Source: Bacteroidota bacterium
GTDB taxonomy: Bacteria; Bacteroidota; Bacteroidia; JAHEXY01
Direction of reading: 5' to 3'
Length of the DNA stretch: 64,000 nucleotides
NCBI GenBank assembly: GCA_023251875.1
Contig: JAHEXY010000007.1
Span: forward strand, 1 to 64,000
In this document: piece after piece, positions 7,816 through 15,152 of the stretch
How positions within the stretch are numbered: the stretch's first letter is position 1
Layout: each line of letters starts with the position of its first letter
The notes under the pieces: generated by a model
Database searches by the model: none
What the model was told of the DNA's origin: nothing
Seen by the model: the letters and a program-made list of their open reading frames with translations, nothing else
Program-made: the position numbers and the translations under genes

Positions 7816-7848
7816 GACATTATGTCATTATGGGTAATTTACCCCATT
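7816..7848. promoter_or_regulatory. Two palindromes upstream of the dnaK promoter
   Basis: GACATTATGTC (7816-7826) is a perfect 11-bp palindrome. ATGGGTAATTTACCCCAT (about 7829-7848) is a near-perfect inverted repeat just upstream of it with respect to dnaK. Sigma-54 promoters need an activator bound upstream, and heat-shock genes often carry repressor operators. These palindromes could be either, but no factor can be named. Confidence 0.35.
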
Positions 7849-7883
7849 TAATACTGACATAAATAGTGGCAAAAAGGCGTATT

Positions 7884-7986
7884 TTTAATACAGAGGGCAC
7901 AGAGATTGAAGGGTTACACAGAGGTAGTTTTTAGAAAAATAAACTCTTTGAAACTCTTTTATATTCTCAGTGGTCTTTGTATTAAA
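7884..7986. repeat. MITE-like imperfect inverted repeat (CACAGAG type)
   Basis: TTTAATACAGAGGGCACAGAG at 7884-7904 is mirrored by the sequence at 7964-7986, whose reverse complement begins TTTAATACAAAGACCACTGA. The arms flank about 60 bp containing a further ACACAGAG. This CACAGAG...CTCTGTG design is a known type of interspersed non-coding repeat in environmental bacteria. Together with the dnaK promoter region, it accounts for the gene-free interval 7726-8033. Confidence 0.5.
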
Positions 7987-8033
7987 AAAACAATTTAAAA
8001 TTCAGGTTAAATAAGCTCGATAGATTATAGAAA

Positions 8034-8681
8034 ATGTTTTTGATGATTGAATTTGGCAATCATATCTTTAGATATAAAATTAAACGTGTGATTAAGCGCT
8101 CCATTATTAACTTTTTATTTTTATTTGGCTTGCTAATAAATGCAAGTGGAGCATTTGCACAAAATATTATTGCAAAAAATGATACGATAAAACAAAATAT
8201 TTCGAATACGCATTTGATAAATAAGATTATCCTAGAAGGAGTTGTTACAGATGAAGACAGTAAAACAAATGATCCAATACCATTTGCTAATGTTATTCTT
8301 TGTAAAGGGACAAATATAATTGCTACTACTACTGACTTTGATGGTAAGTATAAAATAAGTTTAGAGTATGAGACTTCCGTTCAATATTTATTAAAAGTAA
8401 ACTATATAAGCTATGATACTGCTAGCATTGCTATTAATATACCAAAAGTGATACTTCGGAATGATAAAATGCCACTATATTGCTTAAATTACAACGTAGC
8501 ACTAGAGTGGGATGGGGAAATAATTGGATGTCCAGTAATATCAACACCAGAAGTAGGAATAGATATTACAATAAATAGGAGCTATGATAAATATGGACCA
8601 TCTCCAGAGCATTTTGAATTAGAGCCCACCTCATCCGGAAAAACATTTTATGAAGATGATTTAAGGCATATACCACATTAA
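8034..8681 (+). CDS. Secreted/surface protein with carboxypeptidase regulatory-like domain
   Basis: The 215-residue protein has a long, basic N-region and a hydrophobic stretch ending in an Ala-rich cleavage site (FLFLFGLLINASGAFA-Q, about residues 27-43). A single CarboxypepD_reg-like beta-sandwich follows (about residues 66-135), with LEGVVTDEDSKTNDPIPFAN and TDFDGKYKISL, the usual G-V-x-D...P-x-A-N...D-x-x-G-x-Y pattern. The C-terminal 75 residues are not recognised. The last 20 residues (PTSSGKTFYEDDLRHIPH) are echoed by a relic at 9411-9488, showing that a second copy once existed. There is no T9SS sorting domain, so an outer-membrane or periplasmic location is most likely. Confidence 0.6.
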   Translation: MFLMIEFGNHIFRYKIKRVIKRSIINFLFLFGLLINASGAFAQNIIAKNDTIKQNISNTHLINKIILEGVVTDEDSKTNDPIPFANVILCKGTNIIATTTDFDGKYKISLEYETSVQYLLKVNYISYDTASIAINIPKVILRNDKMPLYCLNYNVALEWDGEIIGCPVISTPEVGIDITINRSYDKYGPSPEHFELEPTSSGKTFYEDDLRHIPH

Positions 8682-8707
8682 GTTTTGATATTGAATTTTA
8701 ATTATTA

Positions 8708-8740
8708 CTTGTTCATATCTTTCAAAATCCCTTACATTTG
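8708..8740 (+). promoter_or_regulatory. Promoter of the toxin-antitoxin pair
   Basis: TTG at 8709-8711 and TACATTTG at 8733-8740, separated by 21 bp, fit the -33 TTG / TAnnTTTG consensus. The antitoxin ATG is at 8759. This also argues for that start rather than an upstream TTG in the same frame at 8738, which lies inside the promoter. Confidence 0.5.
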
Positions 8741-8758
8741 ACATTAATTAAAGTAAGT

Positions 8759-8989
8759 ATGGAAAATCTTGTAATATCTGTTGATTCTAAAGAAGATAGT
8801 TTTTTGCTAATTCAATTGGCCAAAAAACTAGGCTATAAAATATTTAGCATATCTGAAAAAGAAAAACGTGTAATGGCAAAAAAGAAATTAGTTCAAATTG
8901 CCAATGAAAATAACAGCGAAACTATTTCGATGCAAGAAATTGATGATGTAGTATCAAAAGTACGCCAACAACGCTATGCTAAGAAATAA
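8759..8989 (+). CDS. Antitoxin of a PIN-type toxin-antitoxin pair
   Basis: The 76-residue protein (MENLVISVDSKEDSFLLIQL...) is placed directly before a PIN-domain toxin gene and overlaps it by 14 bp. Its pattern is a short beta start, a helix LLIQLAKKLGYK, a SEKEKR helix and an acidic C-terminal helix (MQEIDDVVSKVRQQRYAKK). This is typical of small antitoxins paired with COG1569-type PIN toxins, though no DNA-binding fold is obvious. It should neutralise the toxin and autorepress the operon from the promoter at 8708-8740. The assignment rests mainly on position and size. Confidence 0.65.
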   Translation: MENLVISVDSKEDSFLLIQLAKKLGYKIFSISEKEKRVMAKKKLVQIANENNSETISMQEIDDVVSKVRQQRYAKK

Positions 8990-9392
8990 AGTTAAAGTTG
9001 TTATTGATACCAATTGGTGGGTTAGTTTTTTAATTACAAAACAAAAAAGTCAATTAACGGAAGTTCTATACCATTCAAATATAGAGATCTACTCTTCTGA
9101 AGAATTAAAATCTGAGATTTTTGAAACCATCAAGGATCCTTCTCTTTCAAAATATATTAACCCATCAACTCTAAAAGAGTTTATTGAATGTTTTCCAGAT
9201 GCTGTTTTAACAATTAAGATTAAGTCTAAAGTAGAAATTTGTAGAGATGCCAAGGATAATTTTCTGCTTGCACTTTCAAAAGACGCAAAAGCAGATTTTT
9301 TAATTACCGGAGATAAAGATTTACTGATATTAAAAAAGTATGGCAAGACTATAATTTTAAAATTATCCGATTTCATTAAATTACTTACCTGA
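8976..9392 (+). CDS. PIN-domain toxin (putative ribonuclease)
   Basis: The 138-residue PIN-fold protein carries VVIDTNWWVSFL near the N-terminus (first catalytic Asp), EELKSEIFETI (central Glu), CRDAKDNFLLALS and DFLITGDKDLL (C-terminal acids). This layout is that of the PIN toxins annotated 'putative toxin-antitoxin system toxin component' (COG1569/PF13470). Such proteins cleave RNA when not bound by their antitoxin. The four acidic positions are all present, so it looks intact. It starts inside the 3' end of the antitoxin gene. The pair separates an intact surface-protein gene from the broken tail of its duplicate. Confidence 0.8.
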   Translation: MLRNKVKVVIDTNWWVSFLITKQKSQLTEVLYHSNIEIYSSEELKSEIFETIKDPSLSKYINPSTLKEFIECFPDAVLTIKIKSKVEICRDAKDNFLLALSKDAKADFLITGDKDLLILKKYGKTIILKLSDFIKLLT

Positions 9393-9410
9393 TTTTTAGT
9401 CATTGAATAT

Positions 9411-9488
9411 CGAGACCTTTTTTCTTTAAATCCTACTCATTCTGGAAAAATATTTAATACAAAAGATTTGAAGCGCATGCCCTATTAG
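9411..9488 (+). pseudogene. 3' relic of a duplicate of the 8034-8681 gene
   Basis: In the frame ending in TAG at 9486-9488 the sequence reads FSLNPTHSGKIFNTKDLKRM followed by PY and stop. The end of the protein at 8034-8681 reads FELEPTSSGKTFYEDDLRHI followed by PH and stop. About half the residues are identical with no gap, including the stop position, and the upstream frame is soon closed by a stop at 9405. It is the tail of a second paralogue whose 5' part is gone. The toxin-antitoxin pair now occupies the space between the intact gene and this tail. Confidence 0.6.
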
Positions 9489-9531
9489 TTTTTGATTGAT
9501 AGAATGGGTAAGTTTTGTTATTATTGCACCT

Positions 9532-10383
9532 ATGAAACAGCAAAACGCCATACAACTATTTGAAGACAAAAAAGTAAGAACCCTTTGGGATGCGGAACAA
9601 GAGAAATGGTATATATCTATTGTGGATGTAATTCAAATCTTGACAAATAGTCCCAACCCTCAGGTATATTGGAGGGTAATGAAAAAACGATTAAAAGATG
9701 AGGGAAACGAAACCGTTACAAATTGTAACGGTTTGAAAATGCAAGCTCCTGACGGAAAAATGCGGATGACTGATGTTGCAGATACCCAACAACTTTTTCG
9801 CCTTATACAATCTATACCATCGCCCAAAGCAGAGCCCTTTAAACTATGGCTTGCTCAAATTGCATCTGAAAGATTAGATGAAATGCAAGACCCTGAACTT
9901 ACTATTGACAGGGCATTAGAGCAGTATTTGCAATTGGGCTATTCAGAAAATTGGATTAACCAACGCTTAAAAAGTATTGAAATACGTAAAGAACTAACCG
10001 AGGAATGGAAAAGTAAAGGTCTAAAAGAAGGAGTACAATTTGCAACGCTTACCGATATTATTTCTAAAGCATGGTCAGATAAAACAACCAAAGAGTACAA
10101 AATTTTAAAGGGCTTGAAAAAAGAAAATTTACGAGATAACATGACCAATACTGAACTTATCTTGAATATGCTTGCAGAGGCTTCTACAAAAGATATTTCA
10201 CAAGCTGTAAACCCAAAAGATTTTGAAGAAAGTAAAAAAGTAGCGCAACAAGGTGGTAACGTAGCCAAAGTAGCTTTGAAGGAATTGGAAGCAAAAACAG
10301 GAAAAAAAGTTGTAACTGCATTAAATGCAAAATCAATTCTGATCAATTCGAAAACTGATACAAAATTGAATTCAAAAGAATAA
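9532..10383 (+). CDS. Bro-N domain protein (antirepressor/DinD-like)
   Basis: The 283-residue protein begins at the ATG at 9532 (MKQQNAIQLFEDKKVRTLWD). An upstream in-frame start would prepend a poorly supported hydrophobic segment. Residues 1-110 look like a Bro-N domain: VRTLWD, WYISIVDVIQILTNS and YWRVMKKRLKDEG are its usual signposts. The remainder is helical, with LEQYLQLGYSENWINQRLKS and a DinD-like block (DIISKAWSDKTTKEYKILKG and NMTNTELILNMLAEA). Bro-N proteins occur in phages and as stand-alone chromosomal genes; a role in DNA binding or the damage response is only inferred. Its stop overlaps the next start (TAATG), but the next gene is unrelated in function. Confidence 0.65.
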   Translation: MKQQNAIQLFEDKKVRTLWDAEQEKWYISIVDVIQILTNSPNPQVYWRVMKKRLKDEGNETVTNCNGLKMQAPDGKMRMTDVADTQQLFRLIQSIPSPKAEPFKLWLAQIASERLDEMQDPELTIDRALEQYLQLGYSENWINQRLKSIEIRKELTEEWKSKGLKEGVQFATLTDIISKAWSDKTTKEYKILKGLKKENLRDNMTNTELILNMLAEASTKDISQAVNPKDFEESKKVAQQGGNVAKVALKELEAKTGKKVVTALNAKSILINSKTDTKLNSKE

Positions 10384-11702
10384 TGAAAATCAATTCTGTA
10401 TTACCCATAAAAGCTCTTATTATCTGTCACGATTTTCCTCCCTTAAATTCTATTGGAGCCCAAAGGCCTTACCATTGGTTTAAGAATTTAAAAAAGTTTG
10501 GAATAGAGCCTACGGTGGTAACTAAAAACTGGAGCAATAACGCAGCAACGGTTAGTGAAGTTTTCACCGCAGAGCATCAAAAAGAAAATAGTGTAGAGAA
10601 TTTACCTGAAGGCAAAATTATTCGAGTTCCTATTGAACATATTTTGCCAGAAAAAATGATTGCTAAATATGGCATTAATAAGTATGTATTGCCTCGCAAA
10701 GTACTGACTTTTTTATACAGAACATTAGCCCACATTTTTTTTCTGTTTGATAGAAACGTATTCATGTATAAAGCCGCTAAAGAGGAACTGCAAAAAGAAA
10801 AATATGACATTATTATTACTACGGGCGAACCTTGGATTGTTTTTAAATATGCCTATTTACTAAAAAAGCAATTTAATATTCCATGGATAACCGATTATAG
10901 GGATGGCTGGTTTATTAATCAAGAACATGCTTTAAGAAGAGGGTTCTTTCATCAATTGATGAGGTATTATGAATATTATTTTGAAAAAAAATATACTGCA
11001 CTTGCCGATTTAGTAATTACGGTTGATCCTTTTATGGCTGAAAAATTAAACAAAGCTGTCATTAGGCCCGTAAAAATTATTTACAATGGCTTTGAAAAAT
11101 TTATTGATTTGACTGAATCTCCTAAAGCAAAAACACTTACTATTGTTCATACCGGAACTTTAAAAAACACACAGGACGTAGAATTTCTTTTGCGATCGAT
11201 ACAGGTATTGCATGAAAGCGGAAAAATTAAAGTGGGAGATTTGAAACTTATTTTTTTAGGATTAGAATATGAACAAATACAATTAAGTAGAGTAGTAAAT
11301 TTTAATATCTCAATTAAGCCATATATTGAAACTACAGCTCGATTACCCAAAGAAAAAGCAATGGAAATAAATGTTGGCGCAGATTATGGCATTACTTTTT
11401 CTGACCCTAATTGGACAGCTATTTATGCTAAAACATACGATTATGTGGCAACAAAAACACCTATTCTAATTATTCCATCTGACAATGGTTTATTAGATAA
11501 TTTTGTAAAAGAACTTAATTTTGGATTTTCATTTAAAACCGAAGATGAGTTACAACATTTTATTTGCAAATCTATTGAAGATAAAAAAACAGGAAAAGGA
11601 TTCTCTAAAAATGATTTAAATGTAGAGAAGGCCTTATTTTATACAAGAGAAAACCAAACAAAGGAATTGTCAACTATTATTAAAGATATTTTAAAATCAT
11701 AA
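10383..11702 (+). CDS. Glycosyltransferase, GT4-like
   Basis: The 439-residue protein has the two-domain layout of GT-B glycosyltransferases. The N-terminal acceptor domain is seen in ALIICHDFPPLNSIGAQRP. The C-terminal nucleotide-sugar domain starts near residue 245 (LTIVHTGTLKNTQDVEFLL) and continues to GADYGITFSDPNWTAIYAK and KTPILIIPS. It probably transfers a sugar to a lipid-linked or surface glycan in the cytoplasm; donor and acceptor cannot be told from sequence. It is followed after 10 bp by a TMEM175-type gene and then asnB, all on the plus strand, forming a likely transcription unit. It contains no transmembrane segment. Confidence 0.75.
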   Translation: MKINSVLPIKALIICHDFPPLNSIGAQRPYHWFKNLKKFGIEPTVVTKNWSNNAATVSEVFTAEHQKENSVENLPEGKIIRVPIEHILPEKMIAKYGINKYVLPRKVLTFLYRTLAHIFFLFDRNVFMYKAAKEELQKEKYDIIITTGEPWIVFKYAYLLKKQFNIPWITDYRDGWFINQEHALRRGFFHQLMRYYEYYFEKKYTALADLVITVDPFMAEKLNKAVIRPVKIIYNGFEKFIDLTESPKAKTLTIVHTGTLKNTQDVEFLLRSIQVLHESGKIKVGDLKLIFLGLEYEQIQLSRVVNFNISIKPYIETTARLPKEKAMEINVGADYGITFSDPNWTAIYAKTYDYVATKTPILIIPSDNGLLDNFVKELNFGFSFKTEDELQHFICKSIEDKKTGKGFSKNDLNVEKALFYTRENQTKELSTIIKDILKS

Positions 11703-11712
11703 ATAAGTATTT

Positions 11713-12393
11713 ATGTCACATAAACATTTTAAAGAATCTAACAGGCATCCTAAGCAAGATTTTCAAGTTGAAAGATTGGCTTTTTTTAGCGATGCTGTTT
11801 TTGCTATTGCAATTACTTTACTTATTCTTGAATTTAAAGTTCCTCATTTAACGGGCGACAGTACACTAGAAAGTATATGGGAGCAACTTTTTGATTTGCG
11901 ATTTCATTTCATTTCATTGCTATTGAGCTATACTTTAATTTCAATATTTTGGTTAAGGCATCATTTTTTGTTTAAACATATTAATGACTATAATAGAGAA
12001 ATTCTTGTGGCTAATTTATTTTTATTACTTCCCATTGTATTTTTTCCATTTTCAACTTCATTTTTATCAGAATCGATACATGCTCATTTAGCCTATGTGG
12101 GATATCGATTGTTTTCTTTAAATGTAATATTTGCTTCTGGGGCCATGTATATTTTATATTGGTTAGCACTAGAAAAATATAAAGAATTCTCTTTTGAATT
12201 AAATCCAGAAGAAAGATTAAATTTTAAATCTAAAACATTGTATTTGGTAATTACCTTCGTCATTATTTTTTTATCGACATTTTTTAATAATGATGATATT
12301 GTAATTTATACAATCCCTGTTGTTATTGTTGGGCAGCGTTTTTTTGTTTCATTAAGCAAGAGAAAACTCAAACAAAGTGAAGCAAAAAAATAA
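11713..12393 (+). CDS. TMEM175-family membrane protein (DUF1211)
   Basis: The 226-residue integral membrane protein carries the family signature in its first transmembrane helix (RLAFFSDAVFAIAITLLILE), followed by about five more hydrophobic helices. These include LLLSYTLISIFWLRHHFLFK, LFLLLPIVFFPFSTSFLSES and TLYLVITFVIIFLSTFF. Bacterial TMEM175 proteins form potassium channels whose filter lies on helix 1. The charged C-terminal tail (SKRKLKQSEAKK) is cytoplasmic. A second, distant family member is encoded at 27471-28058. Confidence 0.8.
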   Translation: MSHKHFKESNRHPKQDFQVERLAFFSDAVFAIAITLLILEFKVPHLTGDSTLESIWEQLFDLRFHFISLLLSYTLISIFWLRHHFLFKHINDYNREILVANLFLLLPIVFFPFSTSFLSESIHAHLAYVGYRLFSLNVIFASGAMYILYWLALEKYKEFSFELNPEERLNFKSKTLYLVITFVIIFLSTFFNNDDIVIYTIPVVIVGQRFFVSLSKRKLKQSEAKK

Positions 12394-12463
12394 ACTTAAA
12401 ATCTATTGTATCTTTAATCCTTCTTTTATAATCAATTTTAAACTATCAATTCTCAATTGATTT

Positions 12464-14326
12464 ATGTGCGGTATAGCTGGCTTTTATTCCTTTAATAACT
12501 CTTTGAAAAGAGATGATCTTCAAAAAATGACAGATCGCATCAGCCATCGCGGACCTGATGCTGAGGGAGCATTTGTTGAAAATAAAATTGCACTGGGGCA
12601 TAGAAGATTAAGCATTTTAGATTTATCTGAACGAAGCAATCAGCCTATGTATAGCGATTGTGGAAACTATGTAATTGTTTTTAATGGTGAAGTTTATAAT
12701 TATAGAGAAATTGCAAAAAAATATAATCTTGAAACCAAAACATCAAGTGATACAGAAGTTGTTTTAAAAGCCTATATAAAATTAGGCGCTAAATTTATTG
12801 ATGAATTAATTGGCATGTTTGCATTTGCCGTTTACGAAAAGCAAACAAAAAAGTTAATTGTTTATCGTGATAGAGTGGGAATAAAACCATTGTATTATTA
12901 TTGCGATAATGAAAATTTTGTTTTTGCTTCAGAAATAAAAGCAATACTTAGTATTCCGTCTATAAAATCAAAAATTGAAATTAATTCCGATATCATTAGT
13001 ACTTATTTGCATTTGGGATATATTCCAACACCGCATAGTATTTATAAAAATATTTTTAGGCAGGCCTCCGGATCTTGTTTGCAAATTAATGAAAATGGAA
13101 AATTAAATATTGAAAATTATTGGAAACCTGATCAGCAAATTTTATCTGAAACTAAAAAAACTGAAGCTGCCATTATAAAAGATGTAGATGAATTGGTGCA
13201 AAGTTCTGTTGCATATTGTATGATTGCAGATGTGCCTCTTGGATCATTTTTAAGTGGAGGAATAGATTCAAGTTTAATAGCAGCTATAGCGCAAAAGCAA
13301 AGCAATAAGCCCATCAATACTTTTTCAATTGGATTTAAAGAAGCTAAATACGATGAATCGGCACATGCTAAAAAAGTAGCGAAGCATATTGGATCACACC
13401 ATCATGAATTTATTGTTTCAACTAAGGAGGCTATTCCATTACTGGAGGATATCTTTTCTATTTATGATGAACCCATGACGTTTGCTTCAGCCATTCCCAC
13501 TTTATTGGTTTCAAAACTTACTAGGCAACATGTAACAGTTGCTTTGTCTGGCGATGGAGGAGATGAAGTTTTTGGTGGTTATGGATTTTACAACTGGGCA
13601 AAGCGATTATCCCATCCATTGATTAAAATAGGAAGGAAACCAATTTCAATGGCATTATCAATGATGGATTTGCGGGCACAAAGAGCAGCAAAAGTTTTTG
13701 ATTATCCGGAAGAAAAATATATCAAGAGCCATATTTTTTCGCAAGAGCAATATTATTTTTCCAGGCAAGAATTAGAAAAATTAATACATCCAAAATTGAA
13801 ACAAGAAATTTTAATCAATGAAAAATTTTCAAACTTAAAAAGAAAAATTACAGCACAAGAAGAACAATCTTTATTTGACATCAAGTATTATTTGCCAGAT
13901 GAAATGCTGCACAGGGTTGATATTGCCAGCATGAAATATTCTTTAGAAGTTAGAGTTCCCTTGCTCGATCACCGCATTATTGAATATGCTTTAAATATTG
14001 ATCCTACAATTAAGTTTAAAAATGGCACATTAAAACATGTTCTTAAACAAGTGCTCTATCAATACATGCCTAAAGAATACTTTGATCGCCCCAAGTGGGG
14101 ATTTACCATACCTATTGGCCAATGGCTAAAAACAGATTTAAAATATTTGATTGACGATTATTTAAACAAACAAATTATTGAAGAGGCGGGCTTTGTGCAA
14201 TTCAATAATGTTGAGCAATTGCTGAAACAATTTTTATCAGGAAAAGATTATTTACAGCAAAGAGTTTGGCTACTAGTGTTGTTACATAAATGGTATAAAT
14301 CTATTATTTATGAAACCGGCAAATAA
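12464..14326 (+). CDS. asnB: Asparagine synthetase (glutamine-hydrolysing)
   Basis: The 620-residue enzyme makes asparagine from aspartate, glutamine and ATP. The N-terminal glutaminase domain begins MCGIAGFYSF, with Cys2 as nucleophile, and continues with RISHRGPDAEG and HRRLSILDLS. The synthetase domain has the PP-loop GSFLSGGIDSSLIA (about residues 260-273). ALSGDGGDEVFGGYGFYNWA and a C-terminal VDIASMKYSLEVRVPLLDHR follow. The length and motifs are those of the AsnB-type proteins often found in exopolysaccharide loci, where they may modify a glycan rather than supply free asparagine. A glycosyltransferase and a membrane protein precede it. Confidence 0.9.
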   Translation: MCGIAGFYSFNNSLKRDDLQKMTDRISHRGPDAEGAFVENKIALGHRRLSILDLSERSNQPMYSDCGNYVIVFNGEVYNYREIAKKYNLETKTSSDTEVVLKAYIKLGAKFIDELIGMFAFAVYEKQTKKLIVYRDRVGIKPLYYYCDNENFVFASEIKAILSIPSIKSKIEINSDIISTYLHLGYIPTPHSIYKNIFRQASGSCLQINENGKLNIENYWKPDQQILSETKKTEAAIIKDVDELVQSSVAYCMIADVPLGSFLSGGIDSSLIAAIAQKQSNKPINTFSIGFKEAKYDESAHAKKVAKHIGSHHHEFIVSTKEAIPLLEDIFSIYDEPMTFASAIPTLLVSKLTRQHVTVALSGDGGDEVFGGYGFYNWAKRLSHPLIKIGRKPISMALSMMDLRAQRAAKVFDYPEEKYIKSHIFSQEQYYFSRQELEKLIHPKLKQEILINEKFSNLKRKITAQEEQSLFDIKYYLPDEMLHRVDIASMKYSLEVRVPLLDHRIIEYALNIDPTIKFKNGTLKHVLKQVLYQYMPKEYFDRPKWGFTIPIGQWLKTDLKYLIDDYLNKQIIEEAGFVQFNNVEQLLKQFLSGKDYLQQRVWLLVLLHKWYKSIIYETGK

Positions 14327-14430
14327 TACCTCCCATAAGCGCCATACTAACCGTCCAATATCCTGTGTTAATGGCTATATAAATACAATCCTTACATTCA
14401 AAAAAAATAATTCATCATTTTGAGTACATT

Positions 14431-14438
14431 TACTTTTG
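14431..14438 (+). promoter_or_regulatory. -7 box of the thioesterase gene
   Basis: TACTTTTG matches TAnnTTTG exactly and lies 15-21 bp upstream of the candidate ATGs. No clear TTG is found at the expected distance upstream. An in-frame TTG inside this box (14436) is therefore an unlikely translation start. Confidence 0.35.
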
Positions 14439-14453
14439 AATATAAAAATTCTA

Positions 14454-14981
14454 ATGCATATGGACAGAAAAAGAGTAACCGCCAAAGAAACTTTATCTAT
14501 AACAACTGAAATTGTTTTACCAAACGATACCAATACGCTTGGTAATTTAATGGGAGGGCGCTTATTGCATTGGATGGATGTTACGGCTGCAATTGCCGCA
14601 CATAGACATTGTAGAAGGGTTTGTGTAACAGCATCTGTTAATAATGTTTCTTTTAATAGGCCTATTAAATTAGGAGACATGGTAATTATTGAATCGAAAG
14701 TTTCGCGATCGTTTAGTTCATCTATGGAAGTGTTTATTGACGTTTGGCTTGAAGAGCATACTACCGGGGTAAAAATAAAATCGAATGAAGCCATTTATAC
14801 TTTTGTGGCCGTTGATCAATTGGGTAAACCTATTGATGTTCCGGAATTGATTCCCGAAACAGAAGAAGAAATTAAACGTTATGGAGGCGCCTTAAGAAGG
14901 CGTCAATTGAGTTTAATTTTGGCCGGTAAAATGAAACCCAATGATGCTACAGAATTAAAAGCATTGTTTACTTTCCCCTAA
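14454..14981 (+). CDS. Acyl-CoA thioesterase (hotdog fold)
   Basis: The protein (about 175 residues; ATG at 14454 or 14460) is a BACH/YciA-type hotdog thioesterase that hydrolyses acyl-CoA. It has VLPNDTNTLGNLMGGRLLHW (the N/D-containing active-site helix), a TASVNNVSFNRPIKLGDMV strand and WLEEHTTGVK...AIYTFVAVD. A C-terminal extension (LRRRQLSLILAGKMKPNDA) is usual for the family in this phylum. The asparagine and aspartate of the active-site loop are in place. It appears to be transcribed alone from the promoter at 14431. Confidence 0.85.
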   Translation: MHMDRKRVTAKETLSITTEIVLPNDTNTLGNLMGGRLLHWMDVTAAIAAHRHCRRVCVTASVNNVSFNRPIKLGDMVIIESKVSRSFSSSMEVFIDVWLEEHTTGVKIKSNEAIYTFVAVDQLGKPIDVPELIPETEEEIKRYGGALRRRQLSLILAGKMKPNDATELKALFTFP

Positions 14982-15005
14982 CATTATAAATTAATTTTTT
15001 TATTA

Positions 15006-15025
15006 GGCTTTGACTCCGCTCAGCC
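15006..15025. repeat. GGCTTnGA..GCTCAGCC-type short repeat
   Basis: GGCTTTGACTCCGCTCAGCC is a short imperfect palindrome of a second interspersed repeat family. A larger, folded version is at 55449-55524 and a weaker one at about 63602-63620. It lies just after the thioesterase gene. Similar GCTCAGCC elements are widespread in Bacteroidota genomes. Confidence 0.4.
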
Positions 15026-15091
15026 AATGTCATTTTTTAAGCAAGTAAAACCACATTCTACAAACACTATTGAAATAAGTATACTGAAAAC

Positions 15092-15128
15092 AAAAAAGCA
15101 GGCTCCAAAAAAAATTGAAAACCTGCTC
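15092..15128 (-). terminator. Probable terminator of the 15153-16676 gene
   Basis: On the minus strand AGCAGG and CCTGCT, separated by an A/T-rich loop, form a short stem followed by TTTTTTG. It is located 25-60 bp past the stop codon. The stem is only about six pairs, so strength is uncertain. Confidence 0.5.
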
Positions 15129-15152
15129 GTTTGGTCTTTTCACGAATTACCC

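Noticed and set aside
9492-9517. Possible promoter of the Bro-N gene (TTG, then TAAGTTTTG)
   Set aside because: The spacing of 14 bp is too short and the -7 box has an extra base compared with TAnnTTTG.
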